IMG/VR virus record: IMGVR_UViG_3300033153_012017
Span: 1-28,003 of that record
Origin: a virus
Direction: 5' to 3' (one strand)
Length of the DNA stretch: 28,003 nt
How positions within the stretch are numbered: the stretch's first letter is position 1; every line of letters begins with the position of its first letter. The translations under genes and the position numbers were made by a program. Positions 1-9,684 of the stretch are shown piece by piece. The notes under the pieces were generated by a model. That model saw nothing but the letters and a program-made list of their open reading frames with translations. It was not told the origin of the DNA and made no database searches.

Positions 1-1308
1 TCTTGTTATTTCTACTACATTTGAATCAGAAACAGGATCAAATGTACCTGACGTAGTTCCACTAAATAATGCCCAAGTACTAATTGTATTTGCATCTACT
101 TCACTTTTTGAATAGACATCTAATGAAGTTCTAAATCCAGATGCTGAGTTCTTTCTTAAAAATGTATCATCTGATGAATAAAAAGTAGTATCACTATTTC
201 TAGTTGTCTGCCCATGATTGATATTAAGGTAAGTAGCATAAACATACTTCCAACGATATGTATCAGTACCAAGATTATGAATACCATTACTAGCAGACCT
301 AAAAATATTATTAGATATAGTTTCGGCTGGTGTTATAGTAAGAGGAGTCCTCCATATGGGTGTTTCATCTACAGCTTGTGATGCAGTAGTTACATTAAAA
401 TCCCAATTACCATCAGCTTGGCTAAATGCCCAATGACTAGCATAACCCTCTTCTGTTATACCAGTAGAGTAATCATTGCCAACTCGAATATTAAAGTTTC
501 CTCCCCCATCATTAGAATTAATAGCATGCTTTCCTCCTTCAATTTTTAAGCTTCCATCTCTTCCGCCAAGTAATCTAATGCCACCATTTATATCAATACC
601 TTCTGAATGAGAATATAATTTTGCTACATTATTATGGTAGAGTATAACTTGACCACCTCTATCAAATCTAGCCCATTGAGCACCGTAAGTACCAGAACTA
701 TTTGTTTGAGCTATTACACCTTGACCAGTAGTAGCGTCTACATATAATTTTATACCGCCAATTGAATTATAAGCTGTAAGAGCAGATATAGCATTTATAG
801 TTTTTCCTATATTAAAATCCTGATTAACTGTTTGTGATACATCAGTTATATCAGTTATATTAGTTACCCAAGCTCCCCATGCGCTACCGGCTTTAGCTCT
901 AAATTTCATACGCATAACACTAGAATTAATATTTTCTATAACTATTTGTGTAGAGTAATCAATAGTATCGCCAAGACCTGTATTATGATATAACGTGAAA
1001 GCCCCAGCTCCAGTAGGATAAGGATTATCTCCAGAAGTAGCTGAGGCATGAGCCCCAGAATAGCCAAAAAAGAAACCACTTAAATAATGAGTATCAATAT
1101 TATTATTAGTAATTTGTTCTCCTGTATTTTTTACAAATATAGCTGGGTCTATCCCACCTGCTGTTAAATCAATAATAGAGTCAGTTTGGTCTTTTGTATA
1201 AATCTTCTTATCAGCGAGATTTATTGCTAATTCACCACGCTCCAAATCAGAAGGTACTGGAACTTCTGAAGCTGTTTCTGATTTTTTATGTATAAATTTC
1301 TTAGCCAT
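1..1308 (-). CDS. Tail fibre protein, 3' end beyond window
   Basis: The minus-strand frame is open from the ATG at 1308 to the left edge (436 codons, no stop), so this is the N-terminal part of a longer protein. It begins MAKKFIHKKSETASEVP and continues with GELAINLADKKIYTKD, the short N-terminal motif common in phage tail fibre and collar proteins. The rest is rich in Asn, Gly, Ser and Thr with beta-type repeats (for example GGIRLLGGRDGSLKIEGG), as expected for a trimeric receptor-binding shaft. It is the last gene of the tail operon, 35 bases after the preceding fibre gene, with a weak ribosome site (TTGGAAA). By position it should act at the distal tail in host recognition. The receptor cannot be inferred. 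A C-terminal chaperone or adhesin tip may lie outside the window. Confidence 0.85.
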   Translation of the reverse strand, partial: MAKKFIHKKSETASEVPVPSDLERGELAINLADKKIYTKDQTDSIIDLTAGGIDPAIFVKNTGEQITNNNIDTHYLSGFFFGYSGAHASATSGDNPYPTGAGAFTLYHNTGLGDTIDYSTQIVIENINSSVMRMKFRAKAGSAWGAWVTNITDITDVSQTVNQDFNIGKTINAISALTAYNSIGGIKLYVDATTGQGVIAQTNSSGTYGAQWARFDRGGQVILYHNNVAKLYSHSEGIDINGGIRLLGGRDGSLKIEGGKHAINSNDGGGNFNIRVGNDYSTGITEEGYASHWAFSQADGNWDFNVTTASQAVDETPIWRTPLTITPAETISNNIFRSASNGIHNLGTDTYRWKYVYATYLNINHGQTTRNSDTTFYSSDDTFLRKNSASGFRTSLDVYSKSEVDANTISTWALFSGTTSGTFDPVSDSNVVEITR

Positions 1309-1343
1309 AATTTTCCAATGATTCTAATCTTTTAAGTAATATG

Positions 1344-2300
1344 TTATGAAATTGCGGTTATTAAACCATCTACGACAGTTATTGATGTAGGGTTAGAGAA
1401 TGTGCCTGAGACTCCAGCTGAGAATTTACCATCTACATAATCCTTACGGGTTAGATTAGAATCTATTGACGGAGCTGAACCATTAACTGACACATTGCCA
1501 TCATCTTGTAAATGTAGATAAGACTCTGTAGCACCTGCATCATCATATCGTCTAAGAAGGACATCTCCTGTTGAATCAGAGAATGTTAGAGTAGCTCTAT
1601 TATGCCCAGCATGATCAACTACCCCTAATAAACCTGTTCCTTCTTCATCTTCTACTTGAGCTAGCACATAAGTATTTGTCCCATCTTGTACCAATAAACT
1701 CCCAGTTAATGTGCCGCCAGTTTTATCTAACTTCAAATCATCAGCATCATCTACATAATCCTTACGGGTTAAATCTTCATCATTCGATGGCGGGCTAGAA
1801 CAAGCTACGGCTGTTTGAAATGTAAACTTATCGTTAATTATATCTAAATCAAGAAGTAAAATACCACTAGCACCATCATGACCTGAGAATTTAAAGTGTC
1901 CACTATCAACCTGAAGATTAATACTCTTACCTGCTGGGTAATCTCCAATCTTTATATCAGGACTAATAGTAGTACCATTATTAATAATTAAATCCCCAGC
2001 AACTGTACCTCCGTTTGCTTCAAATGAAGTATTTGATAACTCTATTTTATGAGTAGATATATTTATTTGAGCTATTTCTAAACTTTGTGCGCCATCATAA
2101 ATCATAATTTTTTGAACATTTGCATCTGGAGTTTCTGACGTATCTAACCATAGAGTACCTAGCGCAATATCTTGTGGAGCTGTAGGGCCACTACGTAATG
2201 AGGTTAATACTTCATTAAATCTATTTAAAATTCCAGCTAATTCAATACCACTATCTGTAGCCGGATTAATATTAAAATCATCTGTTGGTTGTTGTGACAT
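1344..2300 (-). CDS. Tail fibre protein, paralogue of its upstream neighbour
   Basis: A 318-residue structural protein. Its first 70 or so residues (MSQQPTDDFNINPATDSGIEL, then LRSGPTAP, GTLWLDTSE and a YDG) match the N-terminus of the next fibre gene upstream. The two therefore share an anchor domain that probably attaches to the same tail tip site. The body has the fibre-type repeat LTRKDYVD twice, the first followed by LKLDKTGGTLTGSL, a classic tail fibre motif. The C-terminus is short (SNPTSITVVDGLITAIS) with no S74 chaperone. The ATG overlaps the upstream stop as TAATG, so translation is probably coupled. Role: host recognition or tail side fibre (inferred from context and composition). 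Confidence 0.85.
   Translation of the reverse strand: MSQQPTDDFNINPATDSGIELAGILNRFNEVLTSLRSGPTAPQDIALGTLWLDTSETPDANVQKIMIYDGAQSLEIAQINISTHKIELSNTSFEANGGTVAGDLIINNGTTISPDIKIGDYPAGKSINLQVDSGHFKFSGHDGASGILLLDLDIINDKFTFQTAVACSSPPSNDEDLTRKDYVDDADDLKLDKTGGTLTGSLLVQDGTNTYVLAQVEDEEGTGLLGVVDHAGHNRATLTFSDSTGDVLLRRYDDAGATESYLHLQDDGNVSVNGSAPSIDSNLTRKDYVDGKFSAGVSGTFSNPTSITVVDGLITAIS
1430..1453. repeat. 24-base direct repeat within fibre gene, copy 1
   Basis: Exact 24-base match with 1748-1771; both encode the peptide LTRKDYVD in the same fibre gene. It may promote domain duplication or loss by recombination. Confidence 0.85.
1748..1771. repeat. 24-base direct repeat within fibre gene, copy 2
   Basis: Second copy of the repeat at 1430-1453, 318 bases away, which equals exactly 106 codons, so the frame is kept. 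Confidence 0.85.
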
Positions 2301-3619
2301 TATTTATTCTCCAATACTTCTATACGAGCTAGTAAATCTTTATTTATATCTGATAGTTCTTGAACTGCTTTAACTAAAGGTGCTACAAATTCTGTATAAG
2401 CTAAATTCTGCATACCAAATTCATCACTTTCTATTTGGTGCATATATCGTTTTTTATTACCTACTTGCTCTTTTAATGTTGCCTTAACTTGTTGTGCTGA
2501 AAAGCCATAATTAATTGATTCTTGATCGTTTCCACTGTTCCAAGTAAATTTCTTTGGCTCAATAGCATTAATAAAATCTAATCCTAAATCCATTTCTTGA
2601 AAAGTTTTCTTTCTCTCATCTGATAATGTTGTCCATGCTACGGCAACCTTTGCCGAGGTATGAACTAAATTACTACCCATTACAATCTGATAAGATGTTG
2701 TTGCATAAGAATCTCTACCGATACAAACAGTATCACTATATGTTGTTATATATGTAGTTTTTGCTGAATTAGAATAGTGTCCGGCCTCAAGTCCAATAGC
2801 AACATTGTTACTACCTGTCGTTAATCTTAAAGAAGCATATTTCCCTATTGCTATATTATCATCACCGCTAGTTAAGGCACTCATAGTTTCATAACCAGAA
2901 GCAAAATTTCTATCCCCAGTTACATCGTTAGAGTATCCACTACGAAGAGAATTATATCCAAGAGCAACATTATACCCACCAGATGTTATTGCCCTACCTG
3001 CATAATGACCAATACAATAATTAGCACCTCCGCCTTCTATAATTGCTCCAGCCTCATTGCCTATCATAATATTAGCTGAACCATAAGTTGAATATTCACC
3101 GGCACCTTTACCAATTGCAATATTACCACTCCCTACACTTAAAGGTAATGCACTTTTTCCAATTGCTACAGTACCAGATGCAGTTGTAAGTGCGTTACCA
3201 GCATTATCTCCTAGTAATATATTATCAAATCCTGATGTAATAGAAGCTCCAGCATTCGGTCCAATAGCAATATTTGTATTGTCTGTCCCATCATCATTAG
3301 CTAATGCCGATCCATCTTCACTTATAGCTAGTGATGAGTCTTTAAAAGTGATGTAATTATCTTCAAAAACAATAGTATTTGAAGCAGTTACTACAGTAAA
3401 CATTTTTATATCTATAGTACCATCATAATAATAACAAATATGATTTGCTGAATCAGTTGTTTTTAACCATACTGTCCCTGCTACTGCTGAAGGTGGTGTA
3501 CTATCTCCACTACGCATACTTAATAAAGCATCGTTTAAGTTATTCAAATAGGTAGTAAGTTGTATACCTGACGTTGTATATGGGTCAATATCAAAATCTT
3601 CATCTGGTTGTTGTGACAT
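2300..3619 (-). CDS. Tail fibre/tailspike with C-terminal S74 intramolecular chaperone
   Basis: A 439-residue fibre. Residues 1-75 are the anchor shared with the following fibre gene. Residues about 115-305 are a ladder of NIAIG/AGxxxTSG repeats (NIAIGPNAGASITSG, NIAIGKGAGEYSTYG, NVAIGLEAGHYSNS), like the YadA-type trimeric beta-roll seen in adhesins and phage fibres. From about residue 330 comes a peptidase S74 (endosialidase-type) chaperone: the SDERKK motif with candidate nucleophile Ser333, then FINAIEPKKFTW, YGFSAQQVK and a C-terminal coiled coil (LSDINKDLLARIEVLENK). Members of that family trimerise the fibre and then cleave themselves just before the Ser. Start: ATG at 3619, 10 bases from the J-like gene. 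Function in receptor binding is inferred. Confidence 0.9.
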   Translation of the reverse strand: MSQQPDEDFDIDPYTTSGIQLTTYLNNLNDALLSMRSGDSTPPSAVAGTVWLKTTDSANHICYYYDGTIDIKMFTVVTASNTIVFEDNYITFKDSSLAISEDGSALANDDGTDNTNIAIGPNAGASITSGFDNILLGDNAGNALTTASGTVAIGKSALPLSVGSGNIAIGKGAGEYSTYGSANIMIGNEAGAIIEGGGANYCIGHYAGRAITSGGYNVALGYNSLRSGYSNDVTGDRNFASGYETMSALTSGDDNIAIGKYASLRLTTGSNNVAIGLEAGHYSNSAKTTYITTYSDTVCIGRDSYATTSYQIVMGSNLVHTSAKVAVAWTTLSDERKKTFQEMDLGLDFINAIEPKKFTWNSGNDQESINYGFSAQQVKATLKEQVGNKKRYMHQIESDEFGMQNLAYTEFVAPLVKAVQELSDINKDLLARIEVLENK

Positions 3620-3629
3620 TATCTTATCC

Positions 3630-6600
3630 TTATAATAATAAATAGGTTGTTATTGCAGTTGGTAGTTGAGATATATCATCATCTTCTCCAGCTTCAACCG
3701 CATTATAAAAAGTAGTTTCTTGTTCGCCATAACCTTTTGCTATAAAATCGAATTGAACTCCATCTAATACATCATCTGAAAACCCTACAGCTAGATCTGA
3801 AGTATAAAACTCAATATCAAACCCAGTATTAGTAATATTACCGAGTACATAATACTGCCCCGCTATTACATTATCTTCTGTTATTGCAATAACTGGTTTT
3901 ACTCCGACTGTATTAGTGAAAGGTTTAGAAAACACTACACGTTTACCTATACCAATAGCTGGGTCTAAACTGTCATGGTCGATGTCATTTCCATATTCAG
4001 TTCTATCAGGCATATCAACAATTACTTTTAACTTATTAATATGAGGTGACATATATGGACAGCAAGTTATAAGAACTACTCTAAAATAAAAGTAATGTCC
4101 AGTATAAAATCCTGCTGTTAAATTTTGCCAACCACCCCAATCGCTTTCTTGTTCTAAAGTAGTAGCATCTTCTAATAATACCCAGTCTGACATTGAACCA
4201 TTTAGAGAAGCTGTTTTTACTTGAACGACAGCATTCCATTCTCCTATTTTTGACTGAGTTAAATCTTGTAAGTCTGATAATAATTCCCAATTAGATACTG
4301 GATAATCTTCAACAGTATGTCCTTCTAATTGTGCAGTAAGGTAGCATCTGTAAATTGCACCTACATCGAATAATGTTGTTAAGTCATAAGTACCGTAAGA
4401 AACATAAGTACCATAACCACCAGTCTTAGCTAATTCAAGCCCTTCATCGACTAATTCAACATTTGTCATAGTTCCGGTAAAAGTTGGATCTTCTATAGAT
4501 TCTTGGAATAAGTTCATTCCAGTTATTTCAGGAATTGTTGTCCTTACTAATCCAAATTCATCTGAAAGATTACCTGACGTATCTAGCGTTTTTATCATAT
4601 ACGCACCAACACGAGCATTAACATCTATAGTTGTTGCACTAAATGGTATTAAATTACCTTCTGATGTAGCATTATCCCAATTAGGATCATCTCGATTAGG
4701 GGTATACTTTAAAATATATCCAGCTATATCATTATCATCAGGTGGTAGCCAAGTAAATGACATAGTTTGTTCAGTTATATTTCCTGCAAAGAATAATGGT
4801 TTTGAAGGTTTAGTTGTATCGTAAGGCGGAATTACTGAAATATAATCACATGACTCTATTGGAGATTTATAACCAAATGCATTAACAGGGATTACTTTTA
4901 CTAAAATATTTTTATTTTTAAGATAATCAAAATCTAATGCACTTTTTGCTTCGTATAGTTTATATTCACATAATTCTGAAGTAACTTTACTTATAATTTC
5001 AAAATCAAAATTATCTTCATTACTAATCCATATCTCATACGATACTGCTGTCCCCATAGAAAACCAAGTTATTGTAATATCAACAAGAGGTATCCTGTTA
5101 ATATGATATAATTCAGATTCATATGATACCCCAAATGCACATGAAGGATATATCATATTATTTTCAACTATTAGAGGTATATAGTCTGGTATTGGTCCGG
5201 TATCTGCATTTTTAATTTCTGGAGAATATGGAACTAACGTAAATGAAGCTGTTAAATCACTTGATGGTGAAATAGATTTAACTAAAAAATCATCAGTTAT
5301 TTTTTCTAACTCACCAAATACACATAAGTCACCAACTGTAACGCCAAACTGAGTAGGTTCTACGTCTAATGTAATTTCATATGCTCCGCCAGAAACAGTA
5401 TCAACTGAATAATCCTCCATTGTTCCAATATTATCGCCAGATCCTAATCGTATACGAAGCGCATAATCATTCTCTGGAGCATAAAGAACAGGTTCACGCA
5501 ATGTTACAGTATTTCCAGTTATTGCAATTATTCTTGAAGATTCTCCACCAGTATAAGATACGTCATGTTGTATGCTAACTAAATCTCCTCTTTCACATAC
5601 TAAATTTTCTATATCTGTTGTAAGTGTAAAAGTTTCATTTCTAAGTTTTCCTTGAGCTAGAAAATATCTTCCATCTCTATAAACTTGTCTAGGATTAGTT
5701 GTATTTGTCATAGACAAATCTTCAAAATAAGTTGCCGCTAAACAAGCTATAGGTACTTCTTCTGAATCAAAACAATTTGTAGCTATACCACCTTCAAAAT
5801 ATGCGTAATCGCCAAGATAAGCATTATCATAATCATAGTATTCACTAATATTATTACCGCCTACCTGCAATATTATTCTTAATGAAGTATGGATTGCAGT
5901 AAATATATAATCTTCTACTGTATCACTAGCGTATTCACTATAATTTATTGGTGTACCGAGTAATATATAACCAGACCCAGTTCCACCAATTCTATCAACA
6001 TGAAAATGATATGTTTTGCCAATCTCAACAGCTATAAAATGTTCAGCACCGCCATAATTTTCTATGCTTACGTGATTGGTAACTCTTAATGTTTGAGTTG
6101 GGTTTGTTATTGTAGAATCATTTGTTTCAGCCCACCCATCAGTATTAGAATCAAATGTACCGTTTGTAAGAAAATTAATTAAATCAGCAATTTCAGCATA
6201 CTCATCATTATAAACTATAACTTCAGAAGCTTGCCATTCACTTAAAGGGTCAATGAAAGTACATCTTAATCCATGAGGTTCTTTTGTAAATGTTTTACTA
6301 CCTGAGAAGTTCCAAGAGTTTTTATTAGTAAACATTTGTGTATATACTGGCACATCAAGAAACTCTTCCCAAATGACAGCATATTTATTTTCACGCATTG
6401 TTAATGTAGCTCTACCAGTAGATAGTACATCTTTTAATTTTTCGTATACTGTAGAGTTTGAATCCATATTTGCATTAAAAGTATGTTTATTATGAGTTCC
6501 TTCGTTTCCATCATCTACTTGAGTATCACAAAATATAGACCAATCATAAAAAGAATTAAAATCAATTCTTGAATCTGGTATTGGGTCAATATTAGCTATT

Positions 6601-8426
6601 CCACGTAAAATATCTAATGCAATCCAAGCGTTATTAGAAGTATAATTAAATGTCCAATTATCTATTACTGATGGATCACCGCTCCCGTCCCAAATCCATA
6701 ATTGCCTTTGGCACATTGCAGTTAAATTATCAATCATTCCACTTAACTGGTCAGTAGCTGTTACTTGTAAAGATAAAACTGTATGCGGTACATTAAATCT
6801 TAGTGGTGGTATATTTGTTGATGAAATAGAACTTACTAAAACAGTCTTATCATATCTTTGGGTATCATGATTTATATTATCTAAATATGCAACGGTATCC
6901 GTTCTTATAATACGAATATCCCATTCACTAATATAAGGAAAAGTCATACTAGTAGATAAATAAAATGGCTCAATTTTTGTAAAATTTAAACCAAATCTAT
7001 CAAATGTAGACATTGGTAATGATATAGGTGACGTTAAAGTTGCTGGAGGGACATATGCTAAAACTAATACTTCGACCCAACAATAATCACCATCACCACT
7101 ACAATCTTGGAGTTCTAATACTGTTATATGTCCTAGAATATCAAGGATAACTGGTAAATCATCTGGCATTGGTGGATCTATAGTTATAGTATAATCTGGA
7201 GATATTCCAGTTACATTAGTAATTGTAAATGTTATACCAAAATAATAAAAAGTATCACCAATAATAGGAGTCGATGTACTAGTTATATCATATGTGTCTT
7301 TTGGGATTATTGTATGTGTTTGTCTGCATTGTGTATAATGAGGGCGTATATCACAAATTGATGGTTTTGGGTCAGGAGTGCTAGTTACTAAATCTGAAAA
7401 CACAAAAGTAAAATCTCTAAGTACAATACCTGTAAGGTCTACAGGTCTTGAATGTATAGGAGATAAAGTACTATAATTTTTCCAATTATCTTCTATATCT
7501 TCTTCAGAATGATTTTTATAATGAATTCTAAAATATGCACTTTCTGACTCTTTATCGCCTGCATCATCTCCATGACCATCTATTCTATATAACCCCATTG
7601 GGAGACTTATAGTAAGTGTTAACATATTACAATTACTAACAGCAGTTGTTCTTTTTATAAAAGACTTTAAAATTGTAGTTGAAAAATTTTCTGTTACGTT
7701 ATCGTTACTATAATATGGTAATGATCCTGTAGTATAATTTGTATCAATATGCCAAAGTGCTTTTGTATAAGCACCTATTTCAGTATTACCAAGGCGAATA
7801 TCAGTTACTTTTACATTTCCATATCCAAAATCAAATATAGAATGCAACGTTTGAGTATTCCAAGATGTTGTTATATAAGGTTCTACTGCAATATCTGGAG
7901 CAACTTTAAATTCGCCATAAACGTTTCTTACAGCTTGATATACTCTTCCTTTATTTCTAATTCCTTCTATACCATAAAACCCTGCAGAATCGTCATCTGA
8001 AGATGGAGATGATATTTTTGGAGGAAATAGTGCATTTATTAATAATGCCCCAACGAACATTATTCCAGCTTGAGCCATACCAGCAGTAATTCCAGTACCA
8101 GCTAATGCACCACCAACTCCAGTTAATAATGGTGCCGCCCATGCGGCGAAAGCTACTAACGCTATAGTAGCTATAATAGCTAAAGGATTTTTGCCACCTC
8201 CGCCTTTAGGTACTACTGCTAAAAAAACTACATTATTTTCTCTAACATAAGTATTTGACCAATTAACTTTATCTATTTCTACGCCATCTATAGTTACACA
8301 AAGATAATCATGTAAAATCTCAGGCATTTCTAATCTTGAAACTAAATTAAATAAAGAAGTTTTTTTATTTATTTTAAATTTTTCAACATTACTAGATACT
8401 AATTTTCTTTTTACGTAAACTGACAT
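3630..8426 (-). CDS. Tail tip / host specificity protein (lambda J-like)
   Basis: At 1598 residues this is the largest protein of the window. The N-terminus resembles the tip attachment family: a short ubiquitin-like start, the glycine stretch VPKGGGGKNP, then a hydrophobic Ala/Gly segment (about residues 80-135) that in this family goes with membrane contact or insertion. The middle corresponds to the gp27-like ring domains. Around residues 850-970 there is a lectin-like beta-sandwich (LTNGTFDSNTDGW ... VEIGKTYHFHVD). Around 1240-1330 is a fibronectin III-like unit (TKPSKPLFFAGNITEQTMSFTWLPPDDNDIAGY). It follows the NlpC/P60 gene with a TAATG overlap, as J follows the K/I genes in lambda. 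Role: central tip, fibre attachment and receptor contact, established for the family; domain borders are my estimates. Confidence 0.85.
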   Translation of the reverse strand: MSVYVKRKLVSSNVEKFKINKKTSLFNLVSRLEMPEILHDYLCVTIDGVEIDKVNWSNTYVRENNVVFLAVVPKGGGGKNPLAIIATIALVAFAAWAAPLLTGVGGALAGTGITAGMAQAGIMFVGALLINALFPPKISSPSSDDDSAGFYGIEGIRNKGRVYQAVRNVYGEFKVAPDIAVEPYITTSWNTQTLHSIFDFGYGNVKVTDIRLGNTEIGAYTKALWHIDTNYTTGSLPYYSNDNVTENFSTTILKSFIKRTTAVSNCNMLTLTISLPMGLYRIDGHGDDAGDKESESAYFRIHYKNHSEEDIEDNWKNYSTLSPIHSRPVDLTGIVLRDFTFVFSDLVTSTPDPKPSICDIRPHYTQCRQTHTIIPKDTYDITSTSTPIIGDTFYYFGITFTITNVTGISPDYTITIDPPMPDDLPVILDILGHITVLELQDCSGDGDYCWVEVLVLAYVPPATLTSPISLPMSTFDRFGLNFTKIEPFYLSTSMTFPYISEWDIRIIRTDTVAYLDNINHDTQRYDKTVLVSSISSTNIPPLRFNVPHTVLSLQVTATDQLSGMIDNLTAMCQRQLWIWDGSGDPSVIDNWTFNYTSNNAWIALDILRGIANIDPIPDSRIDFNSFYDWSIFCDTQVDDGNEGTHNKHTFNANMDSNSTVYEKLKDVLSTGRATLTMRENKYAVIWEEFLDVPVYTQMFTNKNSWNFSGSKTFTKEPHGLRCTFIDPLSEWQASEVIVYNDEYAEIADLINFLTNGTFDSNTDGWAETNDSTITNPTQTLRVTNHVSIENYGGAEHFIAVEIGKTYHFHVDRIGGTGSGYILLGTPINYSEYASDTVEDYIFTAIHTSLRIILQVGGNNISEYYDYDNAYLGDYAYFEGGIATNCFDSEEVPIACLAATYFEDLSMTNTTNPRQVYRDGRYFLAQGKLRNETFTLTTDIENLVCERGDLVSIQHDVSYTGGESSRIIAITGNTVTLREPVLYAPENDYALRIRLGSGDNIGTMEDYSVDTVSGGAYEITLDVEPTQFGVTVGDLCVFGELEKITDDFLVKSISPSSDLTASFTLVPYSPEIKNADTGPIPDYIPLIVENNMIYPSCAFGVSYESELYHINRIPLVDITITWFSMGTAVSYEIWISNEDNFDFEIISKVTSELCEYKLYEAKSALDFDYLKNKNILVKVIPVNAFGYKSPIESCDYISVIPPYDTTKPSKPLFFAGNITEQTMSFTWLPPDDNDIAGYILKYTPNRDDPNWDNATSEGNLIPFSATTIDVNARVGAYMIKTLDTSGNLSDEFGLVRTTIPEITGMNLFQESIEDPTFTGTMTNVELVDEGLELAKTGGYGTYVSYGTYDLTTLFDVGAIYRCYLTAQLEGHTVEDYPVSNWELLSDLQDLTQSKIGEWNAVVQVKTASLNGSMSDWVLLEDATTLEQESDWGGWQNLTAGFYTGHYFYFRVVLITCCPYMSPHINKLKVIVDMPDRTEYGNDIDHDSLDPAIGIGKRVVFSKPFTNTVGVKPVIAITEDNVIAGQYYVLGNITNTGFDIEFYTSDLAVGFSDDVLDGVQFDFIAKGYGEQETTFYNAVEAGEDDDISQLPTAITTYLLL

Positions 8427-8827
8427 TATTGAACTCTTAATTTATGATTATAAAAACCTTCAATTCTCTTTTTCCACTTAAAGCTATTGTATCGCTCTAT
8501 AGCTGAGTTATGCCCTTTTAACGTATGAATCATATAAGTTTCATCTAAATACATACCAAGATGTATAGGATGTCCCATAATATTCATTAGGATTAAACTA
8601 AAAAGTTCTGGGTTTTGTATTTTTTCCCAATTTTCTTTATCATGCTCAATTGCTAATTCTACTGAAGCTATATGATCGGCATTGACATAAAAATCATTCT
8701 TTGGCAAAATTATACCTTTTTCGTTTTTATATATTTCTCTATAAATTCCCCAACAATCAAAACCATTACTATCTTTTTCAATTGAATAAGGAAGGCCAAT
8801 ATATTTTTTAATCCATACTGGCATCAT
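8426..8827 (-). CDS. NlpC/P60 cysteine peptidase, tail assembly protein K-like
   Basis: A 133-residue protein with the NlpC/P60 signature. FDCWG (about residues 23-27) supplies the catalytic Cys, and HLGMYL (about residue 88) supplies the catalytic His. In siphoviruses this enzyme is part of the tail tip and is thought to process tip proteins or cut peptidoglycan peptides during entry. It lies between the L-like and J-like genes, the normal place. Two ATG codons stand at 8827 and 8824. The first overlaps the upstream stop (ATGATG) and is used here; the second would also work. The N-terminal metalloprotease half seen in lambda K is absent, so this is a stand-alone NlpC form. The third polar residue of the triad is not obvious. 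Confidence 0.87.
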   Translation of the reverse strand: MMPVWIKKYIGLPYSIEKDSNGFDCWGIYREIYKNEKGIILPKNDFYVNADHIASVELAIEHDKENWEKIQNPELFSLILMNIMGHPIHLGMYLDETYMIHTLKGHNSAIERYNSFKWKKRIEGFYNHKLRVQ

Positions 8828-9312
8828 TTAAATAATCCTAAATAACCTGCCGCTTTAGATACAACATCTTTTGGCCATTTTTGATTTAATATATCATCAG
8901 CATAAAGTATTCCTGATATTTTATACATATCATATGTTATCTCTCTTAATTTTAGATCAGATATTTCTATTTCAACTTCTTCAGGCTGACTGGCTAATAC
9001 AAGTTTTATTGTAATATCTGGTGAATCACTTATACTTCGGATTGTCTCTATTAATAATCTATCAACATTATCAAATTCAATATTTACAGTTGGTAGCTTT
9101 TCTCCGTCATCATTTCCTAAAATGACACTAAATGGATAAGCTAAGTAGTCTATATCCGGTGTGCCTGTAACAGTAATTTTCTCAGAATTATTAACTAAAT
9201 AAAATGGTTCAGCTAATGACGAATGGTCAATCTCCATTAATATTAACCATATCTCTCGAGTTTCAACATCTTGGGTAGACCGTCTAGCTATACTTGTAAT
9301 TGCTCTTGGCAT
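8824..9312 (-). CDS. Minor tail protein, DUF1833/gpL-like
   Basis: A protein of 162 residues from MPRAITSIARRS. It has the pattern of the DUF1833 tail family: EIWLILMEIDH near the start, a middle with LPTVNIEFDNVDR, and a C-terminal ITYDMYKISG segment. It sits between the M-like and NlpC/P60 genes, so it should be a tail tip hub component like lambda gpL. I chose the ATG at 9312 because it overlaps the preceding stop as TAATG, the coupling used repeatedly in this operon. An in-frame ATG at 9336 would add 8 residues (MGKVAKTI) but lacks a Shine-Dalgarno site. The lambda L iron-sulfur cysteines are not seen, so this is the shorter type. Confidence 0.75.
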   Translation of the reverse strand: MPRAITSIARRSTQDVETREIWLILMEIDHSSLAEPFYLVNNSEKITVTGTPDIDYLAYPFSVILGNDDGEKLPTVNIEFDNVDRLLIETIRSISDSPDITIKLVLASQPEEVEIEISDLKLREITYDMYKISGILYADDILNQKWPKDVVSKAAGYLGLFK

Positions 9313-9683
9313 TATAGTTTTTGCAACCTTTCCCATTCAAAGGATACAGTATAATATAACCCTCCTAACGCTGAATATGAGGGTGGTGATACAAAACGAT
9401 ATTCATACGTATCTGTTGGCACCGCTGGATCTTTATAATCAAATCTATCAACTCCACCATGAAGAGTATTATTATAAAAATCTTCAAAAATTATATATTG
9501 AGCATGCGTTATCCACATACTTCCTTTCACAATAATAATAGGAGTTGTATATCTCCGTCTTAATTTATCGACACCAGCTTCAATATTTGTCCTAATGGCA
9601 TTAGGATTTTGTTTTTGAGAAAACCCATTTTGCAATATATCTTGTGGCAAAAAAGCTTCACTCGGCCATGCTTCATCTGCCAT
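9312..9683 (-). CDS. Minor tail protein, gpM-like
   Basis: A 123-residue protein placed directly after the tape measure. WPSEAFLPQDILQNGF and then NIEAGVDKLRRRYT form the opening typical of the small tail tip proteins found at this position (lambda M-like). WERLQKL at the C-terminus follows a beta-rich stretch (YEYRFVSPPSY). By position and size it forms part of the distal tail ring below the tape measure. It starts with ATG two bases from the tape measure stop and ends by overlapping the next gene (TAATG). The family assignment rests on gene order and the WP...G...RRR pattern, so it is less certain than its neighbours. Confidence 0.7.
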   Translation of the reverse strand: MADEAWPSEAFLPQDILQNGFSQKQNPNAIRTNIEAGVDKLRRRYTTPIIIVKGSMWITHAQYIIFEDFYNNTLHGGVDRFDYKDPAVPTDTYEYRFVSPPSYSALGGLYYTVSFEWERLQKL

Positions 9684-9684
9684 A

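Noticed and set aside
4081-4290. Frame of 69 codons inside the J-like gene
   Set aside because: Out of frame within a clear long gene, with no ribosome site; a shadow.
9318-9328. Second GGGAAAG heptamer near the end of the gpM-like gene
   Set aside because: It reads TGG GAA AGG, so it is not in the X XXY YYZ phase needed for a -1 slip; the next gene is explained by a TAATG overlap.
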